Counted from the first letter of the stretch, positions 24,401-32,127 are shown. The stretch is DNA of 64,000 nucleotides from Mimachlamys varia (GCA_947623455.1 OX392527.1:45862401-45926400); one strand, 5' to 3'. Notes: generated from the sequence alone by a model not told the origin. Numbers and translations are program-made.

Positions 24401-27042
24401 AGAAGTCGTTTAAAGGTTTTAACAGATTTGACCCTTGTGACCTTGAATATAGGTCAAGGTAATTTCTTTTCGAAAATTTTGTTGGGCTTCATCCAAGGAA
24501 CATTTCAGCCAAATATCATACTTCTAGGGATTTCGGTTTATTAGAAGAAGTCTTTTAAAGGTTAAAAGAGATTTAACCTCGCTGTGACCTTGAATATGGG
24601 TCAAGGTCGTTTCTTTTCGCAAACATTATTCGGCTTCATCCAAGGAAGCTACCAGTCAAATATGAGGTCTCTATGCCTGACGGTATTTTAGAAGAAGTTG
24701 TTTGAAGGTTTCGACATTTTTGATCCCTGTGACCTTGAACTTTGTTCAGCTCCTTCCAAGAAACCTACCAGCCAAATTTCATGTCACTAGGCCTTTAGGT
24801 ATTTTAGGAAAAGTCGTTTAAAGGAAAAAGTTGACGGACGACCTTCGGGCCAGGTGAGCTAATAATATCTGTAAAACAACCAACTCCATATACAGTACAA
24901 ATAATATCTGTAAAACGACCAACTCCAAATACAGTACAAATAATATCTGTAAAACGACCAACTCCATATACAGTACAAATAATATCTGTAAAACGACCAA
25001 CTCCATATACAGTACAAATAATATCTGTAAAACAACCAACTCCATATTTAGTACAAATAATGTCTGTAAAACGACCAACTCCATATACAGTACAAATAAT
25101 ATCTGTAAAACAACCAACTCCATATTTAGTACAAATAATATCTGTAAAACGACCAACTCCAAATACAGTACAAATAATATCTGTAAAACGACCAACTCCA
25201 TATACAGTACAAATAATGTCTGTAAAACGACCAACTCCATATACAGTAAAAATAATGTAAGTATGTCTCCATTTAATATGATACGTGATTATTAAGAATT
25301 GGTAGTACATAATTAGATAATATACTTTGCTTAAAAGAACTCAAACTTACTTTCCCGAGCTTGTTGCAGCTGTATCATTCTCAGGTTTTTTCGGTTCTCT
25401 TTGCTGGATTTTTTCTTTCACGAACTTTGTAAACCCCGTCTGGATGATGGAAAAATTAAACACTATAATTGATGTAACTCAGTTTTCTGTTTTCTCATAA
25501 TAAAAGCAATCCACACAAATTGTATTATTTCAAACTTAGTTAAACATTTTCATTTTTGAAAGAAGAGATGAAATTGGCATACACTTGACCAAGTGTTAAA
25601 TTCTGACAAGGGAAATCAGTTGGTTTTTTTATGAGAGTCTAAAGAGATACAAAATTTACGGAGGGGACTTAATTACAGGCACCCAACCTGTTCCAAGGGA
25701 GCAGGCTTATTTGCAAGAGGGGACCTTATTCACAGTAAAACACAGTAATTAAAGTCCCTTTGTTTCGGGGAAAACACAAAAGAAATCTATGAATCACGGT
25801 TTGGATGCCAAATCCATGGCGTTAACAAAGTGACTTCAATTAATTAAAAACCTGTAGGTCAAAGAGAATAAAGAACACTTTAAAACACCTATAGATTGAT
25901 TCTCTTGTGTACAGTGGACCCTCGATAATCCGAACACCTTCATTCCCAGCACAAACCGTCCAGAGTTTTCCGGACTGCCGGATTTTGGGCTGATTAATAC
26001 AAATAATGTTATGGAAATCCATTCCTTGCATTTCTGTCCGGATTATGAGTTTCCAGACTATCAGTGTCCGGATTATCGCGGGTCCACTGTTTTATAATTA
26101 CAAAATAGGTACAATACAACAATAAATTCTAGCATAATAATAAATTCTACATACCCTGTCTATGCCCATTTTGTTTTTCCGTTTGCTGGACGCCCGTTTG
26201 ATGGTGAAGCTGTTTGCTGTATCGTTCCTTGTAACACGCTGGTGAAAACCTCCTCTCAGACTGGCTAGAGAGTCCTCCCTTCTAAGTGTGTATGTACCAT
26301 TGCTTTGAACCGATTCAGCCTCGTTTTTGTCCACCGACCCCTCTACAGATCTCTCAAATGATGGATTTGAATGTCCTTCAACAGTAAAAGTCCCTGTGCT
26401 ATCTCTAGAACTAGATCCCTTCTTGGATTTTCTCCTTTTTACGGACACTGTTCCTTCCGATTTTTTCGGTGGCGAGCCATCTGTTTCGTCCATTTGTATA
26501 TCCGAGTCTTCTCTCTTATGTTTGTGCTTTTTCTTTTTGTGTGGAGTTTTCCTTGACTTTCCTGATGGCGTGTATTCCCCACGAAACGGATCATTCTCGG
26601 CCAGCTGATCCACCATGGTGTTATAATCGGCTTGTGAATTGTAGCGAGGTGTGCGAGATAACGTCTCTATGTAAGAGTCTGTTAACTGACGTTCCACTGG
26701 TCCTGGTTTTGATCCTTCATCTTGACGACCAATGAGGTCAGATTTCATCCTCAGTCTTTTGACTGGGGTTGTCTCCCCTGGTTGAGCAGCTCTGTCTGTG
26801 TGTCTTGAGTTTGAGGGGCCAGTAACCTCTACCAACTCATTTCCTGGTGGGTAGTCCTCTAGAGGATCCATATCGCCGGACCTTTGCCCCCGGTAACTGT
26901 TGCTAAACATCCTTCCGTGGGTGGGGCTGTGTATCGTGCTTTGTGAGGTGTCCAAGTTACGAAGCTCGGCTATATTGTCCAATGTCCTGTCCGACTCCAC
27001 ACTAATTCTACGACGAAAATATTCTGCTTCATCGTGGTTCAT
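437..27042 (-). CDS. TRPM-family cation channel, N-terminal half (gene continues left of window)
   Basis: TRPM proteins are tetrameric plasma-membrane or organelle cation channels with a large cytosolic N-terminus. I joined these exons on the minus strand: 27042-26155, 25439-25351, 22855-22717, 21986-21894, 17862-17682, 16448-16291, 15784-15568, 15042-14877, 13745-13592, 12883-12811, 9243-9137, 8212-8081, about 7525-7442, 1999-1864 and 496-437. Nearly all have clear AG/GT borders, and all phases agree. The product so far is about 890 residues: a 296-residue disordered leader, then the TRPM homology region. Recognisable family motifs are DSYGEIEFHGYG, PKLLISVTGGAKRFDMKPKL, GAWIITGGTHTGVMEIVGEG, HNHTHFVIVDDGS, ISLIIEGGVGTM and LALAWNRSDVAR. 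A helical, ankyrin-like region follows (TFVKLFLENGV..). The transmembrane helices, pore and any C-terminal enzyme domain lie beyond position 437, so I cannot say which TRPM subfamily this is. The short SLOG spacing looks closer to TRPM2/8 than to TRPM1/3/6/7, but this is weak inference. Confidence 0.95.
935..1271 (-). mobile_element. MITE-like element 'GTTAAC/GAGGGAG', copy 1
   Basis: This ~340-bp copy runs from gttaacctttgaaacctcc to gagggagggttgac, with 'gagggag' boxes near both ends. It is the reverse orientation of the copies at 19618-19950 and 22376-22665. No coding capacity is seen. Confidence 0.65.
1864..1999 (-). CDS. TRPM exon 14
   Basis: The 136-bp exon lies between TTTTACAG and GTAGGT; it enters in phase 0 and leaves in phase 1. 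It encodes QTWGAYLCCRPVEHLSNQPD and then LVELVGKTIVHIMGDEAVNP. It resembles the TRPM segment just before the transmembrane half ('LVIEYLMGGTY'). Confidence 0.82.
2679..2767 (+). mobile_element. ~88-bp palindromic MITE (CTCATTCACCCCTGA family), copy
   Basis: It starts aactcattcatctctgaact and ends tcttcaagggtgaatgagtt; core 'gaactattccatcctttg'. Further copies are at about 1307-1382, 16180-16268, 21450-21531, 29654-29730, 46481-46565, 58677-58765 and, in part, 58614-58670. Confidence 0.75.
4382..4747 (+). mobile_element. TTAA-flanked MITE, copy 1
   Basis: The 366-bp element is flanked by TTAA at 4378-4381 and 4748-4751. Its termini are inverted repeats: AGGCCGAATATACATAACTT against AAGTTACGTATACTGGGCCT. 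The internal sequence is shared with copies at 30223, 30657 and 47688. TTAA targets are typical of piggyBac and Kolobok superfamilies; which one cannot be told without a transposase. Confidence 0.85.
4755..5355. repeat. 22-bp minisatellite in TRPM intron 14
   Basis: About 27 tandem units of roughly attctaaacacgaagtacag plus gt. Three unit types (..cacgaagtac.., ..cacaaattac.., ..aaaaattac..) are mixed. It begins directly at the right TTAA of the neighbouring MITE. Confidence 0.9.
6884..7047. repeat. ~78-bp tandem duplication
   Basis: Two adjacent, slightly diverged copies share 'ccgtagataagacac' and 'gagatttaaagcattt'. There is no coding potential. It is intronic to TRPM. Confidence 0.75.
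7442..7525 (-). CDS. TRPM exon 13, acceptor uncertain
   Basis: The donor CTCAAG|GTAAGT is clear and phase 0. The frame reads CLNDKTDRSAQLFNNLIMYL. The start given here (AACAAG|TAT) is the only in-phase AG I found, but its pyrimidine tract is poor. The frame remains open upstream to about 7576 (..CCEQDSEHVINK), so the true exon could be longer. Confidence 0.65.
7735..7920 (-). mobile_element. degraded tRNA-derived SINE
   Basis: It reads in reverse like the SINE at 52053: 'ttttacaaaaattatgaa', 'gctggcccagacagcacg', 'ggaaaccaaagtactcagag'. A run of 16 G replaces part of the body. The tRNA-like head is eroded. Confidence 0.5.
8081..8212 (-). CDS. TRPM exon 12
   Basis: The 132-bp exon is phase 0 at both ends (ATTAACAG, GTAAGT). 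It encodes ASLHDAMTTALIQNKKTFVK, LFLENGVELKDFLTVKNLW and NLYAN. It matches the TRPM 'AMLDAL..DRVDFVKLFLENGV' helices. Confidence 0.94.
8699..9070 (-). pseudogene. LINE (CR1-like) ORF2 C-terminal fragment
   Basis: The frame reads KIPTISYRWVREDMIKNYKM, then FAIRIVKIWNSFTEDVV and INAFKNRLDEIW before a stop. The 'YRRxRGDMIxxYK.L' and 'R.VN.WNxLPxxVV..xxNxFKNRLD' pattern is the tail of CR1/Jockey-type retrotransposon reverse transcriptases. The catalytic part is absent, so this is a 5'-truncated dead copy in TRPM intron 11. Confidence 0.85.
9137..9243 (-). CDS. TRPM exon 11
   Basis: The 107-bp exon lies between TTAATAG and GTAAGT; it enters in phase 1 and leaves in phase 0. It encodes NKSNQSAQLSLALAWNRSD and VARNTIFSSSKKTIFG. 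LALAWNRxDxAR is one of the best conserved TRPM motifs. Confidence 0.95.
9890..10382 (+). mobile_element. Helentron-like (HINE-type) element, fragment
   Basis: It contains several of the 'aagaagttgtttgaagg ... gtgaccttgaaa' body units and ends 'ttttgggccaggtgagctaa', the same end as the element at 23430-24862. The other end may be the lone 'acaagaggcccaagggc' at 6058, but the intervening 3.8 kb is unlike the family. Confidence 0.6.
11432..11645. repeat. 60-bp tandem repeat with CCAAT pairs and CRE-like cores
   Basis: About 3.5 units of 60 bp. Each unit has 'cttataagccaatcacagat', a 'gatgayrtcactttcc' core, and 'tctgattggctgaagg'. AGCCAATCA and TGATTGGCT form an inverted pair. The second unit carries a full TGACGTCA. 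It lies in TRPM intron 10. Confidence 0.9.
12811..12883 (-). CDS. TRPM exon 10
   Basis: The 73-bp exon lies between TTTTTCAG and GTCAGT; it enters in phase 0 and leaves in phase 1. It encodes ITVFNLGDAENKDLDKAILN and ALLK, which aligns with the TRPM 'D(I)E.AIL.ALLKG' segment. Confidence 0.92.
13357..13520. repeat. 51-bp tandem repeat of SINE-tail sequence
   Basis: Three units of 'aagatacaccaggaggccgt' plus 'ccttgaatgaccctggctgt' plus 'taataggacat'. The 'gaccctggctgttaatagga' part also appears at 22090 and, diverged, at 85, so it is probably SINE-derived. It ends about 70 bp from the donor of TRPM exon 9. Confidence 0.85.
13592..13745 (-). CDS. TRPM exon 9
   Basis: The 154-bp exon has acceptor TTCCACAG and enters in phase 2. 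It encodes EDKSHFPQNYKETMEEM and ends KQLEESLYKRRM. I chose donor AGAATG|GTACAA because it leaves phase 0 and joins cleanly to ITVFNLGD in the next exon. The frame stays open past it, so a longer form is not excluded. Confidence 0.85.
14877..15042 (-). CDS. TRPM exon 8
   Basis: The 166-bp exon lies between TGTTACAG and GTGAGT; it enters in phase 1 and leaves in phase 2. It encodes VNTPVISLIIEGGVGTMKTV and VLVLEGTGRAADFIAAGYH, the TRPM 'VPVVGLVVEGG' and 'DGSGRASD' equivalents. Confidence 0.95.
15568..15784 (-). CDS. TRPM exon 7
   Basis: The 217-bp exon lies between TTACATAG and GTGAGT; it enters in phase 0 and leaves in phase 1. It contains PLDHNHTHFVIVDDGS and KFGGEIEFRANLEKTIS, the conserved loop and strand of the TRPM N-domain. 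A GGGA/GGAA purine run (15523-15553) lies just past the donor, so the intron begins with a pyrimidine run on the coding strand. Confidence 0.94.
16180..16268 (-). mobile_element. ~88-bp palindromic MITE, copy
   Basis: It runs ctcagtcacccctgaacaca to ttcaggggtaaatgagtt with the core aaaggtgggaatagtcca. It ends 22 bp from the donor of TRPM exon 6. Confidence 0.75.
16291..16448 (-). CDS. TRPM exon 6 (SLOG nucleotide-binding-like fold)
   Basis: The 158-bp exon enters in phase 1 and leaves in phase 0 (GACGAG|GTCAGT). It encodes GAWIITGGTHTGVMEIVGEG, then VREYVLTYGKQKDIVCLGVP and LWGTIANKDALDE. The glycine-rich TGGTHTG turn is the hallmark of the LSDAT/SLOG domain. Confidence 0.95.
17085..17212. 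repeat. long hairpin (inverted repeat, ~50-bp arms)
   Basis: The arms read 'tattttgtttaggttatcgg' to 'aaaacgggtaaatt' and the matching inverse at 17160-17212. The loop is about 25 bp. The arms are almost identical. It is probably a foldback MITE in TRPM intron 5. Confidence 0.85.
17682..17862 (-). CDS. TRPM exon 5 (start of SLOG/LSDAT region)
   Basis: The 181-bp exon enters in phase 0 and leaves in phase 1. It encodes YIRLANDTKPELVLDIIL, then NYWKLPTPKLLISVTGGAKR and a stretch ending GLINAATST(G). The pattern of a tryptophan, then P-x-P-K-L-L-I-S-V-x-G-G, is diagnostic for TRPM channels. Confidence 0.95.
18513..19450. mobile_element. compound foldback element with a SINE in its loop
   Basis: Outer arms are inverted copies: agcattctgttccgtgttat at 18513 and the inverse ending at 19450. 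Each arm begins with its own hairpin of about 50-bp stems. A second inverted block (18770-18905 against 19160-19300) carries 'gtgttatatagtggcagtgc'. The centre (about 18960-19155) is a SINE. No reading frame of note is seen. Confidence 0.8.
18960..19155 (+). mobile_element. tRNA-derived SINE, degraded
   Basis: It follows the SINE at 52053: 'ggtgtacatagtggataat', 'tttcaccagggcgaccaag', then the shared tail 'ttaatataagttgcaataac' and 'tgttgtaaattcaaataaag'. It sits in the loop of the foldback element. Confidence 0.7.
19618..19950 (+). mobile_element. MITE-like element 'GTTAAC/GAGGGAG', copy 2
   Basis: This full-length copy starts gttaaccctcccccattacg and ends ggaggtttcaaaggttaac. It shares the internal line 'ctgtggtcaaatgatctcc' with the copy at 22376. 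It lies in TRPM intron 4. Confidence 0.7.
21450..21531 (-). mobile_element. ~88-bp palindromic MITE, copy
   Basis: It runs aactcattcaaccctgatga to aaatttcgggggtga with the core aaaggttggaatagttca. TRPM intron 4. Confidence 0.72.
21894..21986 (-). CDS. TRPM exon 4 (copy B of the DSYGE motif exon)
   Basis: The 93-bp exon lies between TATACAG and GTAAGT and is phase 0 at both ends. It encodes PEIRNEMQPCDSYGEVEFHG and then FGQDTCRLTAP, a near repeat of the preceding exon's QPCDSYGEIEFHGYG. It can be read after exon 3 or skipped without breaking frame. Confidence 0.85.
22376..22665 (+). mobile_element. MITE-like element 'GTTAAC/GAGGGAG', copy 3, 3' end lost
   Basis: It is collinear with the copy at 19618 but stops near 22665, about 50 bp from the donor of TRPM exon 3. 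The far terminus (aaaggttaac) is absent. Confidence 0.65.
22717..22855 (-). CDS. TRPM exon 3 (copy A of the DSYGE motif exon)
   Basis: The 139-bp exon lies between TTTTACAG and GTAAGT. It enters in phase 2 (one base completes Lys from exon 2) and leaves in phase 0. It encodes GKHVWHYHTHTTTQPCDSYG and then EIEFHGYGHDTESSP, matching the conserved TRPM pre-SLOG motif. The acceptor sits exactly at the edge of the 39-bp minisatellite: the repeat unit's own 'ttttacag' acts as the splice acceptor. Confidence 0.88.
22857..23431. repeat. 39-bp minisatellite, left block
   Basis: About 14.7 units of 39 bp (aatgtctgtaaaacgaacag + ctccatatacagtacaaat). Because 39 is a multiple of 3 and the unit lacks stops, long frames run through it on both strands. 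I regard these as artefacts. It is cut by the mobile element that starts at about 23431. Confidence 0.95.
23431..24862 (+). mobile_element. Helentron-like (HINE-type) non-autonomous element
   Basis: It begins acaagaggcccaatgggcct + gcattgctcacctgg and ends cgggccaggtgagctaa. The subterminal parts gctcacctgg and ccaggtgagc are inverted repeats, and GGCCCAATGGGCC is a hairpin near one tip. The body is about nine imperfect units of roughly 130 bp ('gacccctgtgaccttgaata', 'caaggtcatttcttttcgc', 'gggcttcatccaaggaacc', 'aaatatcatgcttctagggc'). Both flanks are the same minisatellite in register, joined at T|T with no clear target duplication. Subterminal inverted repeats, a 3' hairpin, an internal tandem core and T-T insertion are known traits of Helentron-associated elements; the class call is inference. 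Confidence 0.75.
24863..25258. repeat. 39-bp minisatellite, right block
   Basis: About 10 units, in phase with the left block but mostly of a different type (aatatctgtaaaacgaccaa + ctccatatacagtacaaat). It is separated from the left block only by the Helentron-like element. Confidence 0.95.
25351..25439 (-). CDS. TRPM exon 2
   Basis: The 89-bp exon lies between ATCCAG and GTAAGT. It enters in phase 0 and leaves in phase 2. It encodes TGFTKFVKEKIQQREP followed by a short polar linker (..NDTAATSSGK). It is just left of the second half of the split 39-bp minisatellite. Confidence 0.85.
25911..26089. mobile_element. short pogo/Tigger-like MITE
   Basis: The 179-bp element has inverted ends CAGTGGACCCTCGATAATCC and GGATTATCGCGGGTCCACTG. 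A TA precedes the left end; the right flank is TT. CAGT-starting ends with TA targets are typical of the pogo/Tigger branch of Tc1/mariner. Confidence 0.75.
26155..27042 (-). CDS. TRPM coding exon 1: long disordered N-terminus
   Basis: This exon has 296 codons starting MNHDEAEYFRRRISVES and ends in phase 0 at AGG|GTATGT. The first ATG in frame follows a good acceptor (TTTACAG, exon edge about 27070), so about 28 bases of 5' UTR share this exon and at least one non-coding exon should lie upstream. The peptide is rich in Ser, Thr, Arg and Lys, with a strongly basic stretch near the middle (HKKKKHKHKRE) and a second (VKRRKSKKGSSSR). It has no domain I recognise. It joins the next exon at MGID-R|TGF. 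Annotated TRPM proteins often have shorter leaders. Confidence 0.88.
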
Positions 27043-27397
27043 ACTCTACATGGTTCTGCATATGTATAGTCTGTAAAGACACAAGTCAATAGTGAATTAA
27101 GTATGAGCTTATCATTGTGGTATTCATAACATTTTTCATGAAACCTGAATCAAGATTAAACTTGTATAAACCATAAACCTTGGACAACTGATAAGCTCCA
27201 AAAATAGGCAAAAAAATAGAATGTTTTAAAGAGAAGTCCTTAAATTCTTACCTGATCCTAACAGAGAGACATTATATAATCGATCAGATCAACAGTTTAA
27301 AAAAATCATTGGTTTACCTCACACTCTAACCTATAGCTATAAATCTGAAATATAAATTTCACAAACAAATTAACATGGCTACTTTGAAGATCCAGTA

Positions 27398-27866
27398 CAG
27401 TGGATTCCACTTAATATCATCCCTGTTAATATCATATTCCTCTTTAATTATACTATGTTTTTCCAAAGCAACATTTTTCCTCTATATAATCTATGTAATT
27501 TTATTTGTTTAATATCATGTATTTTAAGGTGAATTCCTCTTAATATCATTGTTTTTTAAACCAATCACATAAAATATCCAGAAAATGATGTCATTTCCAT
27601 TGATTTCAGATACAACTTATACAAATTAATTAAACTATTGCATAGAAATAAAAACATAACAAAAAAAGTGTCCTTTTTTTGAAATAATGTTATCTATAGA
27701 TTGATACATCTTACTATGTACATTGAATACAACGTACTTACTTTTAGTTGTGGAGATTGGAAATACACAAGATTTAGTGGAAAAACATGTTTCTCTTAAT
27801 GTCACATTCCTGTTAATGTCATGTTTTTGTCTGACAAAGGCAACATTGTATAAAGAGGAGTGCACT
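27398..27866. mobile_element. diverged CAGTGG..-ended MITE
   Basis: It starts TA|CAGTGGATTCCACTTAATAT and contains matching 'ctgttaatatcat' and inverted 'ttaatgtcacattcctgtta' blocks toward the right end, which is eroded (gaggagtgcacttta). It lies upstream of TRPM exon 1. No transposase frame is seen. Confidence 0.5.
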
Positions 27867-29653
27867 TTATTACCTATTTAATGGTTTCAAAACCTTTGAA
27901 ATAATATAAAGTCACAGGTTTTACTATCACAATTAATTTGAATTTTGAATATAAAACTTACAAAATGTTCAAATTCTGCCTCATGGACAATTTTGTGTAA
28001 ATCACTTGATCTTTTGTACTGTAAGTACTGTATATTTTAATCTATGTCCACTTGCAATTGACCAAACATAATACAAGTCTTTGACTCATTTTGTTATCAA
28101 GTATAAACAAAGGCAACTACCCCGGTATTATTTATCTTGAAGTACAATATATCTGTATCAAGATGTTTTAAAACATGATCAGCAATTTTTGTCTCCTGCC
28201 ATGTATAAAGTATGTCCCAAACTGTATGAAATTTTATATTATTCCATCCCAGCATGCTACTGGTAAAATTTTCTCACCAAGACCCTCTTTGTATTGCAAA
28301 GAAGTTAATTACAAGGAAATATATTCATATATAAAGACCCTTATGACTGTGATGTAGGTTAAAGTCTGGTATAATATTTGGGAAAATTTTATAGCACTTC
28401 TTCCTATACTAGGATCCTACTACTTTGGAACTTTTGGCTTTTCTGCAAAATGCTTGAATTTTCTTTTTTGTTATTTTTTTGTAATTGCATTTGATACTTA
28501 TGACCTTGAAATTACGTCAAGGTCATTCATTTGAAAAAACTTTATAGCTCTCTATCTTAGGTACCACTAGTCATGTATCATTGCTCTAGGCATCTTGTAA
28601 TTGGCTATTCAAGCAAAAGAGACATTTAAATGTTAATTAACACTTCCACTCATGTAAACATAAAAGTAGGTCAAGGTCGTTTAATTAAAGAAATTTTGTA
28701 GCACTTCATTCATGACAGGTACAGGTATTTTTTATCAAACTTTTCAGTTGTGTTTATCGGATTCTGTACAACAGTGAACACACCACTTCTAGGCATATTT
28801 AATTATAATGGCCAACTCAAGACACTTTACAAACATATACGGTAACCAATATCAGACGGTGAACCATACATGGAGTAATGTTAGGGAGCGACTATATTCT
28901 GGAGAGTAATCCACATATATAAGCTAAAGTATAAACATAACATTGTCCAAACCTGTTCTGCAAAAAAAAAAACATTAATTCATGATCTTTGTACATTACA
29001 GTGTACATGATTATTTATTATCAGCGTGTATTGAAACATAGAAACACTGTCACATAAAATTGATTTTCCAAACCCATGATAAATTCACCAGTGCGAAATT
29101 GATTGACGGAATATAATAGCATTGTATCTTCTACGTTTTGTATCATAACTTTGTCTATTCATACAAAATCAATATTGGTTACAACAGAATTGGCAGAATT
29201 GCCAGAAGCAGAAACAAAATATTGACATTAGTGGATTTAATTCACCGAGACTCCCAGAATTATTTTGTCTGTACGTGGTTGTCTCTTCTGTTGATCATGA
29301 AGTTCTATTTATCTTTTGGTCTGACTAGTGAATTCTATTGATGAATCTTTCAAAATCCATCCATCGTAAACAAAAAGTTACTAAACACCCATGATCACTA
29401 CAGTAAGTCGGATCTCATTTTCCTTTGTAAAATATATTACATGTACATACTTGTACATGAAACAGAAGCGTACTGTTTGGTGCAAGACTCTTTTACGACC
29501 AGGGATGTGTAAGATATGGAAATCCCAATCAAGGGATTTTCAAATTTGGTAAAACCCAGGGTTTTGCCAAAATCTAGAGGTGGAATTTCCCTATCTTACA
29601 CAACTTGATTTGGTCATCTCCTTTCTAATCTTTTTTTAATTTGTCTACCGTCT

Positions 29654-29730
29654 TACCCTTAGGACACATTTGAACTTTTCCAATTCAAAGGTAGGAATAG
29701 TTCATTATAAATTTTCAGGTGAATTAGTTA
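29654..29730 (-). mobile_element. ~88-bp palindromic MITE, copy
   Basis: It shares 'acacatttgaacttttccaa' and 'ggaatagttcattataaatt', with ends 'accctta' and 'caggtgaatta'. Confidence 0.65.
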
Positions 29731-30222
29731 AAAATGAACAAAAGCTGGACACACGTTGTGAAACAGTATATATTTATAATAACTTGTATGTGTACATGTA
29801 TATATTAAAGCTGATTTGGCTTTGCTGGAAAAAATATGTTCAATCTAAATATACCCGGTATATCTTTTTTAATTAAATGCCATTATGATCTACTTTAAAT
29901 AGCATTGATTTTGAAAAATGATATAACTTAATGGATGTGTCTACCTTACATGATATTGTAATTAAGTTCTTAATTAATACCAACATTCCAGATACTGTAA
30001 GTGTTCAAGGTAATTATATATATACAATGTATAATCTTACTTTTGTGATATGCAACTATGTAAAATAAAACAATTTTTTGTATTGTAATTTCATGTAGCC
30101 TGGATCGCCGAGTACCATGTTAATTATATATCAATCATCTAACCAAAGACTGTTTCATAATTTATTTTTATGACATTTCAATCATCTCCAATCTGGCCAA
30201 TTTATGACATGAGAAAACTTAA

Positions 30223-30608
30223 AGGCCCAACATACGTAACTTTAGGAAATTTTTCCCGATTCTGAAAAATTCTGAAAAAAAATCCAGTTGATAAACGTGC
30301 AAAAATAAGCCTAAAATGAAGTAAACCTGAGCGGTAACTAGCAAGAAACTCTTGACAGAAAAATCTATAGAATTGAAAATAATTCAGGTGGGGCCCACTT
30401 CAACAATGAGCCGAAGTTAAATAACTGTTCAAAATGGACCCGTGTTTACAAATACCGAATTTCAACTGCTGCTGCACCGGTAACCGCATAAGAATTAATC
30501 TTGAATATTGCTGATATCAGTTAATCTTAACTAAATCTATAAATGTAATTAATTATCAGGCTTGATTTTTGCTTTCAAGTTTTGCCTAAAGTTACGTATA
30601 TTGGGCCT
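30223..30608 (+). mobile_element. TTAA-flanked MITE, copy 2
   Basis: The 386-bp element is flanked by TTAA on both sides, with ends AGGCCCAACATACGTAACTT and GTTACGTATATTGGGCCT. It shares 'cctgagcggtaactagcaag' and 'ttgaatattgctgatatcag' with the other copies. Confidence 0.88.
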
Positions 30609-30656
30609 TTAAAGATTTTGTTGAAGTTGATTGAAGATGCTTTAAGGCACCTTTAA

Positions 30657-31047
30657 AGGCCCAATATACGTAACTTCAGGAAATTTTTCGTGATTCTGAA
30701 AAATTCTGAAAAAAAATCCAGTTGATAACCATGCAAAAGTAAGTCTAAAACAAAGTAAACCTGAGCGGTAACTAACAAGAAACTCTTGACAAAAAAATTC
30801 CAAAGAACTGAAAATGATTAAGGTGGGGCCCACTTCAACAACAAACTGAAGGTAGAAGACGATTCAAAATTGGCGCGTTTTTGCAAATAGCTTGTTTCAA
30901 CTGCGGCTTTAATTTACCAGTAACCGCGAAAGATTTCATCTTGAATATTGCTGATATCAGTTAATCTTAACTAAATTTATAAATATAATAAGTTATTAGG
31001 CTTGATTTTTGCTTCAAGTTTTGCCAAAAGTTAAGTATATTGGGCCT
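30657..31047 (+). mobile_element. TTAA-flanked MITE, copy 3
   Basis: It lies 48 bp after copy 2 in the same orientation, again between TTAA tetramers. Ends are AGGCCCAATATACGTAACTT and AAGTTAAGTATATTGGGCCT in inverse form with one change. Confidence 0.88.
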
Positions 31048-31842
31048 TTAAGTGAGACCAACTATTTTGTTTTGCATGTTTTATAAATAGAGTTTTTATT
31101 TCAGGTCTGCTATTATTTTAATTCCTTTATACACAAATGTAAATGCAGATGCTAGCTAGCTGTGTTCAATCTTGGTTTTTAATATTTTTCAGAAATTCAT
31201 TTATTTTGCTTTTTTCTTTGGTCAAAATACCAGCTCCTAAAGCCCCTAATAAGAGCATGCTCTTGGTATGACTCTAAATAAAGATTTTTGTGTCTTGATC
31301 AATAATTTTTATCACTTAAAAACTACATTGCATTTAAATTTTAATTATTTAAATTGAAATTCATATGTTTTTAAACATACCAGATAGTTATAGCATCTTT
31401 GCTATCAAGTCCATCAAAAATTACCATAATACATATATACTTCTCTTCTAAATACATGAGAACACTTCTGATAGCTCATCTGAACCCAAACCACCTGAAT
31501 ACTTTAGTACATGTAATACAAAACAGAAAATATACATAAAAATAAAATATACAGCAACTGAACTATTCGTGAAATAGCTGCTGATCTGCTGATGGCAATT
31601 GTGAAGATATATCATTTTCTCAGCAGAACCGTGATGAATACTGAAGATGCTGACTGAGTATCAGTGTCCTATATAACGGCTTACCTGCCTGTACAGGTGT
31701 TTTTTTTACAGGTAAGAACTCGTGTTTGTATTTGGCGTCCACATATATTTAACCCTGAAACCAAGCATTGACTTACTTCGGAAACTCAAATTAAGACATT
31801 AGCATTTGATAAAAACATGACACTTATGCAAATCAAACTTAC

Positions 31843-31990
31843 GTGTTCCTGAAGCGTCCTGTGAGAATGTTCACCGATAATGTGAAGAACAAATCGATAT
31901 TGTTTATTATTTTGTTCCCAGGGTGTGCCGCTTATAATCTTCAAAAAGAAATAGCTCGGTGTCGCATATATCATTGAAGAATATGGTCTG
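31843..31990 (-). other. possible non-coding 5' exon of the TRPM gene
   Basis: TRPM coding exon 1 is preceded by an acceptor at about 27071, so a 5' UTR exon is expected upstream. GGAACAC|GTAAGT at 31843 is the best donor I saw on this strand in the next 5 kb. The outer edge is a guess. RNA evidence would be needed. Confidence 0.25.
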
Positions 31991-32127
31991 TTTCATAAAA
32001 CATGTACCGCTCTGTTGCAGTAGGGCATTATTGGCATCTCCAAAAGAATAATTTTGATCAAGTTATTTTCACTTGTTTTTTTTTTAATTGCAATTTTGAA
32101 AACTAATCAGTATTTGTTTTGAGTTGA

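Noticed and set aside
23686..24413. Frames of 145 and 91 codons within the Helentron-like element
   Set aside because: They reflect the ~130-bp body repeat translated through. No Rep/helicase motifs are present.
22857..25258. Regular repeats that could suggest a CRISPR array
   Set aside because: Units are contiguous with no variable spacers, no cas genes exist, and the DNA is from an animal nucleus.
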